This document shows positions 36,475-44,712 of a DNA stretch of 64,000 bases, in pieces. How positions within the stretch are numbered: the stretch's first letter is position 1; every line of letters starts with the position of its first letter. Below the pieces are notes generated by a model. It saw only the letters and a list, made by a program, of their open reading frames with translations, was not told where the DNA came from and made no database searches. Origin of the DNA: Alitiscatomonas aceti (GTDB taxonomy: Bacteria; Bacillota; Clostridia; Lachnospirales; Lachnospiraceae); NCBI RefSeq assembly GCF_025567195.1, contig NZ_JAOQJF010000003.1:1-64000 (forward strand), read 5' to 3'. The position numbers were made by a program, and so were the translations under genes.

Positions 36475-37341
36475 CTATTCCAGAGGCTGGATGTAGAAAT
36501 TTCCTATCACGTCGCTGGAGTTTAACACGCTGACGAAGGTGCCGGGGTAATGGGCCAGGATCTGTTTCCGCACCTTCCGCACATCGCTGTCGGAAAGCAC
36601 TGTGTAGATCAGGTACTTTTTATGGGCGCTGTAAAAGCCCATGCCTTTAAAGATCGTGCTGCTGTGATGGGTCAGCTCCAGGATGTCAGCGGAAATGGAT
36701 GCCGGATCCTCGGTGATGATCAGCAGGGTCTTTTTATGGTATTTTTTATAAAAGGTATTGATCACCTGGGTATTACAGAACTGGAAGATGATCGAATACA
36801 GGGCCTTATCCATACCAAACAGGAAGCCGGAGGTCAGGATCACGGCAGCGCTGAAGAGCAGCATGTAATTAAAGGTAGAGATCTTATATTTTGCGGATAA
36901 GGTCATGGCAATAAAATCTGTGCCGCCGCTGCTGGCATTGTTGTTGAGGATCAGGCTCATTCCCAGGCCGTTGATGATGCCGCCGAATACGGAGATCAGC
37001 AGGATATCGCCGGTGATGGGAGTTATGGGAAGCTGGTCTACCAGGACAGAGACCACCACGATGCTGATACAGGAAAGGATCGTAAACTTTTTCCCAACAA
37101 AGCGGTAGGCCAGCATTGCCGGAATGGCATTAAAAAATACGTTTAACAGTGTAAACGGGATCTTAAGGCCGAAGAAGGTCAGGGCCACCCTCTGGATCAG
37201 CTTGGAGAGTCCGGAAAAACCGCCGGGCACCAGGCCTCCCTGTTCCACGAAGGTGTTCATGTTGATGGCCAGGATGGCGCTTCCGGCCAGGATCAGTAAA
37301 AAGGAGAGGATCTCCTTAAGGTCTGTTTTTTTCTTTTCCAT
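36475..37341 (-). CDS. YitT family membrane protein
   Basis: The 288-residue protein has five or six membrane helices (residues 10-200) with the YitT motif FVEQGGLVPGGFSGLSKLI and LILNNNASSGGTDFIAM. A soluble C-terminal DUF2179 domain (TEDPASISADILELTHHSSTIFKGMG) ends the protein. These proteins may be small-molecule transporters with a regulatory tail; the substrate is not known. The start follows AGGAGGTACT. It is divergent from the PHP-UvrD gene. Confidence 0.9.
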   Translation of the reverse strand: MEKKKTDLKEILSFLLILAGSAILAINMNTFVEQGGLVPGGFSGLSKLIQRVALTFFGLKIPFTLLNVFFNAIPAMLAYRFVGKKFTILSCISIVVVSVLVDQLPITPITGDILLISVFGGIINGLGMSLILNNNASSGGTDFIAMTLSAKYKISTFNYMLLFSAAVILTSGFLFGMDKALYSIIFQFCNTQVINTFYKKYHKKTLLIITEDPASISADILELTHHSSTIFKGMGFYSAHKKYLIYTVLSDSDVRKVRKQILAHYPGTFVSVLNSSDVIGNFYIQPLE

Positions 37342-37445
37342 AGTACCTCCTAAAATGGAATTGTGGTCTATATCATACCATTTTGGCTTTGGCTCTGCAA
37401 TCGCAAAATGAAAAACATTGGAAATTAATAAGGAGGGGATCGCTG

Positions 37446-40400
37446 ATGTATATTGCAGATCTGCATATTCATTCCCGGTATTCCAGGGCCACCAGCCGGG
37501 AGCTGACGCCGGAGACCCTGGAGCTTTCTGCCAGGCGAAAGGGGATCCGTCTTTTAGGCACAGGAGATTTTACCCATCCTGCCTGGCGGGCTGAGCTGGA
37601 GGAAAAGCTGGTCCCGGCAGAGGACGGGCTCTGCCGGCTGAAGAAGGAGTATATGCGGGAGCCGGGAGAGGGAGAAGCGTGCAAAGGGACCCGGTTTGTG
37701 GTTTCCGGGGAGATCAGTTCCATTTATAAACAGGACGGCAGGGTCCGGAAGGTCCACAGCCTGATCCTGCTGCCGGGACTGGAGGAGGCAAAGCTTTTAT
37801 CGAAACGGCTGGAGGCCATCGGGAATATCCACTCAGACGGACGGCCGATCCTGGGGCTTTCCTGCCGCGATCTCCTGGAGATCATGCTGGAGACATGTCC
37901 GGACGGCATCTTCGTTCCGGCCCATATCTGGACACCGCATTTTTCCATGTTCGGGGCCTGCTCCGGCTTCGATACGGTGGAGGAGTGCTTCGGGGACCTG
38001 GCTCCCCATATCCATGCGGTGGAAACGGGGCTTTCCTCAGATCCGCCCATGAACTGGCGGCTTTCGGCTCTGGACCGTTTCCAGCTTATTTCCAATTCCG
38101 ACGCCCACTCTCCTGCAAAGCTGGGAAGAGAAGCGAACCTGCTGGATACAGAGCTGTCCTATGCGGGGCTTAAGAGAGCGGTGGAAACGGGGAACGGACT
38201 GGCCGGCACCATTGAGTTTTTTCCTGAGGAGGGAAAGTACCATTTTGATGGCCACCGGAAATGCCATATCTGCATGAGTCCTTTGGAGGCGGAGAGCCAT
38301 GGAGGGATCTGTCCGGTATGTAAAAAGAAGATGACCATGGGCGTCTCCCACCGGATCGATCAGCTGGCTGACCGGCCGGAGGGCTTCCTGCCGGAGAGAA
38401 GAAAGCCCTTTGAGAGCCTGGTCCCGCTGCCGGAGGTGATCGCCGCTTCCACCGGGAGGTCTGCGGCCAGTAAAAGGGTACAGGAGGAATATCTGGATAT
38501 GCTCTGGGTGCTGGGGACGGAATTTGAGATCCTCCGGGAAGTGCCCATCGAGGACATTCTCCGCCATTTTGGACGTCTGGCGGCAGAAGGAATCCGGCGC
38601 CTCAGGAACGGGGAGGTCACACGGCTTCCGGGCTTTGACGGGGAGTACGGAACGATCCGGCTGTTCCGGCCGGACGAGCTGGAAAACCCCGATGGACAGA
38701 TGACCATGGCCGGGATCTTTGGAGCCGGGGGAGGAGAGTCCCGGGCTTCTGATGACAGAAAGGAAGACAGGAGAGAGGCCTGTGATACCGGGGACCTGGA
38801 GCTGGCAGGAAAGATCCGTGACACCAGTGTCCGGGCCGGGGCAGAGGGCATGGATGGAAATATCCTGGAAGCGGATTTCCTGGCCCGCCTCAATGAGGAG
38901 CAGCGCCGGGCGGCAGAGCACACGGCCCGTGCCGTGGCCGTGATCGCGGGGCCGGGAACAGGAAAGACCGGAACCCTGGCGGCCAGGATCCGCTGCCTTA
39001 CAGAGCTCCGCCGCGTAAAGCCGTCGGAGATCACAGCGGTCACCTTTACGAACCAGGCAGCCGGGGAGCTGAAGGAACGCCTCCGGAGGGAAATGCCGAA
39101 CCGGAGCGCCGCGGGACGGATCCAGACGGGAACCTTCCATTCCATCTGTCTGGCGCTTTTAAAGGCAGCGGGTAAGGAGACCGTGCTGGCAGACGGCCTG
39201 GAGTGCCAGAAGCTGGCGGAGGCAGTCATTGAAGACATGGGACTGAAGCTCCGTTCTTCGGAGCTTTTAAGGGCAGTATCGGAGGAGAAGACAAAAAGGA
39301 TCCTGGGAGCAGGAGAAGCGGAACCCATGTCCGAGGGGCTCAGAAAAGCGGCAGGGGCCTATGAAGAGCGGATGCGGGAGCAGGGGCTCATGGATTTTGA
39401 CGATCTTCTGACGGAGGCTCTGGGGCTTCTGTACCTGGCATCAGAGCCGGTTCGGAAATTCTGCCGCCGGTTCCGATATCTTCTGGTGGATGAGTTTCAG
39501 GATATCAGCCCCCTGCAATACCGGCTGATCCTGGCATGGAACCGGGAGGGGGACGAGCTTTTTGTGATCGGGGATCCGGACCAGTCCATATACGGCTTCC
39601 GGGGATCAGATCCGGAATGCTTTGCCCGCCTTATGGAGGATTTTCCGGAAACGGAGGTGATCCGGCTCCGGGAAAATTACAGGTCCACGGCGTGGATCAC
39701 AACCGCCGCCTGCGGCATGATCTCGAAGAATCCAGGTGAGAAAAGGGAACTGCTTCCTATGGCAGGAAATGGCCTGCCGGTCCGCGTGCTGACGGCGTCC
39801 GGCAGACGCTCCGAGGGGATCGCTGCCGCCAGGGAGATCAGCCGGATGGTGGGCGGCATCGACATGCTGGATGCCGGGGAACGGGCCCGTTCTGGAGAGG
39901 AACCGATCCGAAGCTTTTCAGATATCGCGGTGCTGTGCCGGACCAACCGCCAGGTGGAGGAAATGGAGGAGTTTCTGAAAACCGAGGGGATCCCGTATAC
40001 GGTCACTGGAAAGGGCTCGTTTCTGGAAGAGGAGAACGTACAGAGGGCTCTGAAGTTTTTCCGGGCGCTGTACGGAAACGGGACAGAAGACTCACCAGAA
40101 GAAGGGAGCTGGGATCCGGCGCTTTTGGAGGCATACAGGCCATTGAAAAAGAAACGGCCGGCGGCGCTGGTGGAAAAATGGAGCCGGGACATGGGACTGG
40201 ACGGAGATGAGGCGGTGGAAAAGCTTTCGGCCATGGCTGTCTTCCATAAGACCATGGAGGAATTTTTATACCTGCTGGATTTTGGAGAGGAAGGAGACCT
40301 GATGCGGCGGGGAGGAGGCTGCTGTACGGCGGATACTGTCTCCCTCATGACGCTCCATGGGTCCAAGGGCCTGGAGTTTCCGGCAGTGATCCTCTACGGG

Positions 40401-40670
40401 GTCCGGAAGAATTCGATCCCTCTGGAGTATTTTAAAAACAGAAAGGCTGGATCCGGGCCGGAAGAAGGAGATCCGGAAGCCGGACTCCAGGAGGAGCGGC
40501 GTCTATTTTATGTGGGAATGACCAGAGCGAAGGAGGAGCTGGTCATTCTGACCTCTGGGGAGCCGTCCGTATTCCTTTCAGAGCTGCCGGAAGAGGCTCT
40601 TTTGCGGGAAACGGTACGGGGACCGGGGGAGATGGAGATGAAGCAGCTGAGTTTGTTTGATTTTATGTAG
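37446..40670 (+). CDS. PHP nuclease-like domain fused to a UvrD-type helicase
   Basis: The 1074-residue fusion starts at an ATG after AAGGAGGGGATCGCTG. The N-terminal 400 residues are a PHP phosphoesterase domain of the TIGR00375 kind: DLHIHSRYSRATSREL, GTGDFTHP, PAHIWTPHFS, SNSDAHSP. A zinc finger CHIC...CPVC follows near residue 280. From about 490 there is a superfamily 1 helicase: GPGTGKTGTLAARI, LLVDEFQDISPLQY, GDPDQSIYGFRGSDPE and TLHGSKGLEFPAV. It is likely a DNA-processing enzyme, with PHP as possible nuclease. cas3 begins 8 bases after its stop with no terminator, so the two may be co-transcribed. Confidence 0.88.
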   Translation: MYIADLHIHSRYSRATSRELTPETLELSARRKGIRLLGTGDFTHPAWRAELEEKLVPAEDGLCRLKKEYMREPGEGEACKGTRFVVSGEISSIYKQDGRVRKVHSLILLPGLEEAKLLSKRLEAIGNIHSDGRPILGLSCRDLLEIMLETCPDGIFVPAHIWTPHFSMFGACSGFDTVEECFGDLAPHIHAVETGLSSDPPMNWRLSALDRFQLISNSDAHSPAKLGREANLLDTELSYAGLKRAVETGNGLAGTIEFFPEEGKYHFDGHRKCHICMSPLEAESHGGICPVCKKKMTMGVSHRIDQLADRPEGFLPERRKPFESLVPLPEVIAASTGRSAASKRVQEEYLDMLWVLGTEFEILREVPIEDILRHFGRLAAEGIRRLRNGEVTRLPGFDGEYGTIRLFRPDELENPDGQMTMAGIFGAGGGESRASDDRKEDRREACDTGDLELAGKIRDTSVRAGAEGMDGNILEADFLARLNEEQRRAAEHTARAVAVIAGPGTGKTGTLAARIRCLTELRRVKPSEITAVTFTNQAAGELKERLRREMPNRSAAGRIQTGTFHSICLALLKAAGKETVLADGLECQKLAEAVIEDMGLKLRSSELLRAVSEEKTKRILGAGEAEPMSEGLRKAAGAYEERMREQGLMDFDDLLTEALGLLYLASEPVRKFCRRFRYLLVDEFQDISPLQYRLILAWNREGDELFVIGDPDQSIYGFRGSDPECFARLMEDFPETEVIRLRENYRSTAWITTAACGMISKNPGEKRELLPMAGNGLPVRVLTASGRRSEGIAAAREISRMVGGIDMLDAGERARSGEEPIRSFSDIAVLCRTNRQVEEMEEFLKTEGIPYTVTGKGSFLEEENVQRALKFFRALYGNGTEDSPEEGSWDPALLEAYRPLKKKRPAALVEKWSRDMGLDGDEAVEKLSAMAVFHKTMEEFLYLLDFGEEGDLMRRGGGCCTADTVSLMTLHGSKGLEFPAVILYGVRKNSIPLEYFKNRKAGSGPEEGDPEAGLQEERRLFYVGMTRAKEELVILTSGEPSVFLSELPEEALLRETVRGPGEMEMKQLSLFDFM

Positions 40671-40678
40671 GAGGGGGA

Positions 40679-42844
40679 ATGGTTATGGAGAGATATCTGG
40701 GACATACATGTGGAGACAGGGTCCAGACGGTAAAGGAACATCTGGAAGGGACGGCCGTGCTGTCCGGTGAATTCGCGTCCCGGTTTGGAAAACGTGATTG
40801 GGGGTATTGCTGCGGCCTTCTCCATGATATTGGAAAGTATTCAGCAGCATTCCAGAAAAAAATAACGGAGAACAGCGACAGGCGGGTGGATCATTCCAGC
40901 GCCGGAATGCAGGTGTGCTTTGAAAAAGGCGGTATGTATGGATTTATGGGGTATTGCATTGCCGGGCACCATGCCGGACTTCCCAATTATGGAGCACCGA
41001 CGGATGATGCCGGTTCTTCCAGCTTGTGTGGGAGGAGAAAAAGGAAGCTGGAGGATTATCAGGCTTACCGGAACGAGATCAAGATTCCCGAACTGGCATC
41101 CGTTCCTTTTGACGTAAAAAAAGCCCATGACCCGGATTTTTCCATGAGTGTGTTCATACGGATGCTCTATTCCTGCCTTGTGGATGCGGATTTTCTGGAC
41201 ACAGAAACGTTTATGAAGGAAGGAGAGACGGGAAGGATTCCTGGAGACTCCCTGGAAGTTCTTTTGGAACGGCTTGAAACGTATATTTCGGATTGGCTGG
41301 AAAGCAATGAGGAGGAGACTGTCAATGGGAGAAGAACGGAAATCCTGAGACATTGCCTGGAGTCCGGCTCCATAGATAGGGGACTGTTCCGTCTGACAGT
41401 ACCGACTGGCGGAGGAAAAACGATCTCGTCACTGGCATTTGCCCTGCGTCATGCTGTAAAGCATGGGATGGACCGGGTGATCTATGTGATCCCGTATACC
41501 AGCATCATCGAACAGAACGCCGCTGTATTCCGGGAAATCCTGGGAGATTCAAATGTTCTGGAGCACCACAGCAATATGGACGATTTTACGGCAGAGGGAC
41601 TGGAGGAAACAGAGGAATTAAAGGCCATGCATCTGGCGGCGGAGAACTGGGATAAGCCAGTAATCGTGACGACCAATGTGCAGTTTTTTGAGTCCTTGTA
41701 TGGAAGCCGGTCTTCCAGGTGCAGAAAACTCCATAATATTGCCAACAGCGTGATCATTTTTGACGAAGCCCAGATGCTTCCGACGGATTATCTGAAGCCA
41801 TGTACGGCGATGATCGAGGAGCTGATTGCCAATTACCGGGTCAGCGCAGTTCTCTGTACAGCCACACAGCCGGCGCTGCGGCCTTTTTTTCCAAAGGAAA
41901 GGCACATCACAGAGCTTTGTCCCCGTATGGAAGAGCAGTTCCGTTTTTTTAAACGGACGACCTTCTGTGACCTCGGAACTGTATCAAAAAGTCAGCTGGA
42001 GGAGCATCTGAGTGCGGAAAGAAAGGCACTTTGTATCGTAAATACCAGGAGACAGGCACAGGAGCTTTATAAGGAACTGAAGGGCGAGGGCGTTTATCAT
42101 CTTTCAACGTCCATGTACCCAAGCCACCGGAGACGGGTCCTGGAGGAAATAAAAACGCGTCTGGACGATGGAAGAAAGTGTCTTGTTGTTTCCACAAGTC
42201 TGGTGGAGGCAGGAGTGGATCTGGATTTTGATACTGTATACCGCGAGCTTGCAGGCGTGGATTCCATGATCCAGGCGGCAGGAAGGTGCAACCGGGAAGG
42301 AAAAAGAGGAGCCGGAGAAAGCAACGTTTTTACATTCTCTCTGGAGGGAGAAAAGACACCTCCCGGTCAGGCCCAGCAGACCGGTATAGCGAAAAGCCTT
42401 TTAGAGGAAGGAATGGAGTTTTCTTCCACTGGATCCGTGGAAGAATATTTCCGGCGTCTTTATCATGTGAGGGATGAGAGCCTGGATAAAAAGAAGATCC
42501 TGGAGGCGTTTAAAAATAAGAGCTATCCGTTTGCTACGGTTGGAAAAGAGTTCCGTCTGATCGAGGAGGAATCGATTTCAGTTGTGGTAGCAAGGGAAGA
42601 AGAGGCAGAAGAACTTGTGAGGCAGATCCATGTAAGGGGATGCACCAGGGAAGATCTGCGCAGACTCCAGCAATATTGTGTGCCTGTGCATAAGGATGTA
42701 CTTGATAAGCTGTCGGGGGCAGGGATGATCCGGCCTGTTTTAGAGGAACTGGGAAATCTCTATGAACTGACAGCGAAGGAACGATATACCGATGAGATGG
42801 GGCTGGATCTGGAGATAGAGACAGGGATCGCCAGCTTTTTTTAG
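40679..42844 (+). CDS. cas3: CRISPR-associated helicase-nuclease Cas3 (type I-C)
   Basis: The 721-residue protein has an N-terminal HD nuclease domain (CGLLHDIGKYSAAFQ at about 45-60, then YCIAGHHAGLPNYG). The superfamily 2 helicase follows: PTGGGKT near 240, IFDEAQMLPTDYLKP near 360, LCTATQPAL near 395, and SLVEAGVDLDF with QAAGRCNREGK. Cas3 is recruited to Cascade-bound targets and shreds the non-target strand 3' to 5'. The ribosome site TAGGAGGGGGA serves the ATG at 40679, or one at 40685. It forms a separate unit from the other cas genes, being followed by a 290-base regulatory interval. Confidence 0.96.
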   Translation: MVMERYLGHTCGDRVQTVKEHLEGTAVLSGEFASRFGKRDWGYCCGLLHDIGKYSAAFQKKITENSDRRVDHSSAGMQVCFEKGGMYGFMGYCIAGHHAGLPNYGAPTDDAGSSSLCGRRKRKLEDYQAYRNEIKIPELASVPFDVKKAHDPDFSMSVFIRMLYSCLVDADFLDTETFMKEGETGRIPGDSLEVLLERLETYISDWLESNEEETVNGRRTEILRHCLESGSIDRGLFRLTVPTGGGKTISSLAFALRHAVKHGMDRVIYVIPYTSIIEQNAAVFREILGDSNVLEHHSNMDDFTAEGLEETEELKAMHLAAENWDKPVIVTTNVQFFESLYGSRSSRCRKLHNIANSVIIFDEAQMLPTDYLKPCTAMIEELIANYRVSAVLCTATQPALRPFFPKERHITELCPRMEEQFRFFKRTTFCDLGTVSKSQLEEHLSAERKALCIVNTRRQAQELYKELKGEGVYHLSTSMYPSHRRRVLEEIKTRLDDGRKCLVVSTSLVEAGVDLDFDTVYRELAGVDSMIQAAGRCNREGKRGAGESNVFTFSLEGEKTPPGQAQQTGIAKSLLEEGMEFSSTGSVEEYFRRLYHVRDESLDKKKILEAFKNKSYPFATVGKEFRLIEEESISVVVAREEEAEELVRQIHVRGCTREDLRRLQQYCVPVHKDVLDKLSGAGMIRPVLEELGNLYELTAKERYTDEMGLDLEIETGIASFF

Positions 42845-42878
42845 GAGATCCGGAAGGGAGTATTTTCACAGAACAACT

Positions 42879-43000
42879 AAAATGGCAGCAGCGGCAGGGA
42901 ACCCGAAAGGATTCCCTGCCGCTGCGATTGTCAGCGTTACGACTAACCTTAATATTTCAATCCCCGGGATTTCGTTTGAAAAAGAAAAACCCGACAGATA
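42879..43000 (-). ncRNA. Candidate crRNA-like regulatory RNA (CreR/CreA-like)
   Basis: Read on the minus strand, a promoter-like pair at 43007-43036 is followed by a small stem-loop (CGGGTTTTTC with GAAATCCCG). Next comes GGGATTGAAAT at 42964-42954, which matches the last 11 bases of the CRISPR repeat at 10 of 11 positions. A 28-nt guide (42953-42926) beginning ATTAAGGTTAGTC follows, and then a perfect 14-bp hairpin. A repeat-like stem, a crRNA 5' handle, a guide and a 3' hairpin are what a single-guide mini-CRISPR RNA would need for loading into Cascade. The guide seed matches the cas promoter region (43057-43069). Transcription and processing are not shown. Confidence 0.65.
42888..42925. 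terminator. Strong hairpin ending cas3 and/or the crRNA-like RNA
   Basis: GCAGCGGCAGGGAA and TTCCCTGCCGCTGC form a perfect 14-bp stem, with CC-GAAA-GG closing the loop. On the minus strand TGCCATTTTAG follows, a short T run; on the plus strand there is none. It is therefore better placed as the 3' end of the minus-strand RNA. Confidence 0.7.
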
Positions 43001-43006
43001 GATGGT

Positions 43007-43036
43007 ATAGTAAATCCTAAAAAATTTCAAGTACAA
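43007..43036 (-). promoter_or_regulatory. Candidate promoter of the crRNA-like RNA
   Basis: On the minus strand TTGTAC and TACTAT are 18 bases apart. They would start transcription near 43000, just before the repeat-like stem. Both boxes are imperfect. Confidence 0.4.
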
Positions 43037-43048
43037 TTTTTGGAAACA

Positions 43049-43112
43049 TATAATATTTCATTAATGTTAACGTAATAAAAATGTTGAAATTTCATGAAGG
43101 ATGTAGTATAGT
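43049..43112 (+). promoter_or_regulatory. Promoter region of the DUF3990-cas operon
   Basis: TTGAAA at 43084-43089 and TATAGT at 43107-43112 are separated by 17 bases and lie 26 bases upstream of the DUF3990 start, with AAGGAGG between. A second TATAAT at 43049-43054 has only a weak -35 (TTTCAA). A 34-base Cascade protospacer starting at 43060 would cover the main -35 box. Confidence 0.75.
43057..43069 (+). promoter_or_regulatory. Candidate Cascade target: TTC motif plus seed match to the crRNA-like guide
   Basis: TTC at 43057-43059, the known type I-C PAM, is followed by ATTAATGTTA. The guide of the minus-strand RNA begins ATTAAGGTTA, so nine of the first ten positions agree. The one mismatch is at position 6, which is flipped out and not read in type I Cascade. 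Beyond position 10 the match is lost, which predicts binding without Cas3 cleavage. The site lies between a TATAAT at 43049 and the -35 box at 43084. Confidence 0.7.
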
Positions 43113-43137
43113 AAAAACAGAAGAAAAGGAGGCGCAT

Positions 43138-43605
43138 ATGTTATTATACCATGGCAGCAGTGAGACCGTAGAATTTCCCGAAATCAGAAAGGCCAGATTT
43201 AATAAGGATTTTTATTTTGGCTTTTACTGCACCCAGTACCGGGAGCAGGCTGTAAGGTGGGCATCCCGGTATGGGAAAACAGGTTTTATAAATACTTATG
43301 AATACACGCCGGATCCGGGGCTGAACTATCTGGTGTTTGAAATGATGACAGAAGAATGGCTGGATTTTATCGTATCCTGCCGCAGGGGGATCTCCCACAC
43401 CTATGATATTGTGGAAGGGCCCATGGCAGATGATACGATCTATAATTATATTCAGAATTTTATGGACGGAAAGATATCCAGAGCCGCATTCTGGGAGCTT
43501 GCCCGGTTTAAATACCCGACTCATCAGATCAGTTTCCATACGGTGTCGGCGCTGGATACGCTGCAATTTATAAAAAGCGAGGAAGCATATGGCAGAGAAA
43601 AATAA
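43138..43605 (+). CDS. DUF3990 protein, ADP-ribosyltransferase-like, inside the cas operon
   Basis: The ATG at 43138 follows AAAAGGAGGCGCAT and gives 155 residues. The pattern is that of DUF3990: LLYHGSSETVEFPEI at the N-terminus, then FYFGFYCTQYREQAVRWA, DFIVSCRRG, DIVEGPMADDTIYNYI and PTHQISFHT. Comparative studies place DUF3990 with the ADP-ribosyltransferase fold, where a histidine (YHGS) and a tyrosine (GFYCT) hold NAD+. It is the first gene after the cas promoter and overlaps the next gene by 17 bases. It is not a Cas protein. A toxin role is inferred from the fold and the pairing. Confidence 0.75.
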   Translation: MLLYHGSSETVEFPEIRKARFNKDFYFGFYCTQYREQAVRWASRYGKTGFINTYEYTPDPGLNYLVFEMMTEEWLDFIVSCRRGISHTYDIVEGPMADDTIYNYIQNFMDGKISRAAFWELARFKYPTHQISFHTVSALDTLQFIKSEEAYGREK

Positions 43606-44029
43606 TGACAGGCTTTTTTTTACATGCAGTCTGATCGAGTTTATGGGAAGAAGGTTAAAAAGAAGCAGGGAAGAGATCACCGATATTCTGGGAAAAGAGC
43701 GGCTGGAGCGGATCTATGAATACGCGGATGTATTCCACTGTGAGCCGATGGAAAAGGTATCGGAAACATTTATCGAAGAAACAGGGGCGGAAATGGGGGG
43801 ATTTGATAACGTTAAGAAATGCAGATATATGGTTCCCGATTATTGGGATATCGGAGAGGTATATGAACGGCTGATCGAGGACTGTTACAGCGACGGAGAC
43901 ATTTTAAAGGGGATCTGGGAGGTATATCATTCCTGGATCAATGCCAGTATATCGGATTTTAATACGGATTTCTATTACCAGCCCAGAGACTATATCGCGG
44001 CATGCTATCAGGCAGGGGAGGTTTTGTAA
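43589..44029 (+). CDS. DUF3791-like protein, partner of the DUF3990 gene
   Basis: The 146-residue protein starts inside the end of DUF3990 with GAGGAAGC upstream, so the two are coupled. Residues 8-65 (FFTCSLIEFMGRRLKRSREEITDIL, then IYEYADVFHCEPMEKV) resemble DUF3791, small proteins that accompany DUF3990 in many Lachnospiraceae. Residues 75-146 (YMVPDYWDIGEVYERLIEDCY, PRDYIAACYQAGEVL) form an extra region I do not recognise. By analogy with other paired genes it may neutralise its partner. cas5c starts 20 bases later. Confidence 0.6.
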   Translation: MAEKNNDRLFFTCSLIEFMGRRLKRSREEITDILGKERLERIYEYADVFHCEPMEKVSETFIEETGAEMGGFDNVKKCRYMVPDYWDIGEVYERLIEDCYSDGDILKGIWEVYHSWINASISDFNTDFYYQPRDYIAACYQAGEVL

Positions 44030-44049
44030 AGGGCAGAAAAGGAGAAGTT

Positions 44050-44712
44050 ATGGGAATAGGTGTAAAGATCAGGGCCTGGGGAGACTATGCTCTGTTTTCC
44101 AGACCGGAATTTAAAGTGGAACGATGTTCCTACGATGTCATGACGCCTTCCGCAGCCAGAGGGATCCTGGATGCAATTTATTGGCACCCGGGGATGCGGT
44201 GGGTGATCGATAAGATCCATGTGGTAAAGCCCATCCGTTTTACCAGTGTGCGGAGGAATGAGGTAAAAAGCAAGATCGCAGCCGGAAGTGTCCTTCAGGC
44301 ATATAATGGCCTGGATAAAGCGCTTTACATTAGTACAAAAGATGAGATCGTCCAGAGAGCCTCCAGGCTGCTGTGCGATGTGGAATATGTGATAGAGGCC
44401 CACTTCGATATGACAGAAAACGCCTCTGCTTCAGATAACCCAGGAAAATTTAAGGATATCATCATGCGGAGGCTGAGGAGGGGAGAGTGTTTTCACACAC
44501 CATATTTTGGATGCAGGGAGTTTCCGGTCCGGTTTTCCATCTGCGAGGAGGAAGATATCGTAACAGCTTATGACTCAGTCGAGGAAAAGGATCTGGGCTT
44601 TATGCTGTACGATATGGATTACACGGACAGAGAAGATCTGGTTCCTATGTTTTTCCGGGCTGTGATGAAAAGAGGTGTGATCGATCTGCGGGATTGTGAG
44701 GTGATACGATGA
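44050..44712 (+). CDS. cas5c: Cas5c (Cas5d), crRNA-processing Cascade subunit
   Basis: The ATG at 44050 follows AAAAGGAGAAGTT and gives 220 residues. The start VKIRAWGDYALFSRPEFKVERCSYDVMTPSAARGIL is the Cas5 ferredoxin-like fold, and the protein ends with FFRAVMKRGVIDLRDC. In type I-C there is no Cas6; Cas5c cuts the repeat at the base of its stem and stays on the 11-nt 5' handle. It would therefore also be the nuclease to mature the crRNA-like RNA at 42879. The stop overlaps cas8c by ATGA. Confidence 0.95.
   Translation: MGIGVKIRAWGDYALFSRPEFKVERCSYDVMTPSAARGILDAIYWHPGMRWVIDKIHVVKPIRFTSVRRNEVKSKIAAGSVLQAYNGLDKALYISTKDEIVQRASRLLCDVEYVIEAHFDMTENASASDNPGKFKDIIMRRLRRGECFHTPYFGCREFPVRFSICEEEDIVTAYDSVEEKDLGFMLYDMDYTDREDLVPMFFRAVMKRGVIDLRDCEVIR

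Noticed and set aside
37383..37445. Longer start for the PHP-UvrD protein
   Set aside because: The PHP domain begins at MYIADLHIHS and the AAGGAGG site precedes that ATG.
42888..42925. The strong hairpin as a simple cas3 terminator
   Set aside because: No T run follows it on the plus strand, while a short one follows on the minus strand. I kept it mainly as the 3' end of the crRNA-like RNA, though it may also affect cas3.
43001..43012. TATAGT at 43006 as a plus-strand -10 box
   Set aside because: The nearest TTGAAA is 24 bases away, too far for a promoter, and it lies far from the gene start. The complementary strand gives a better fit.
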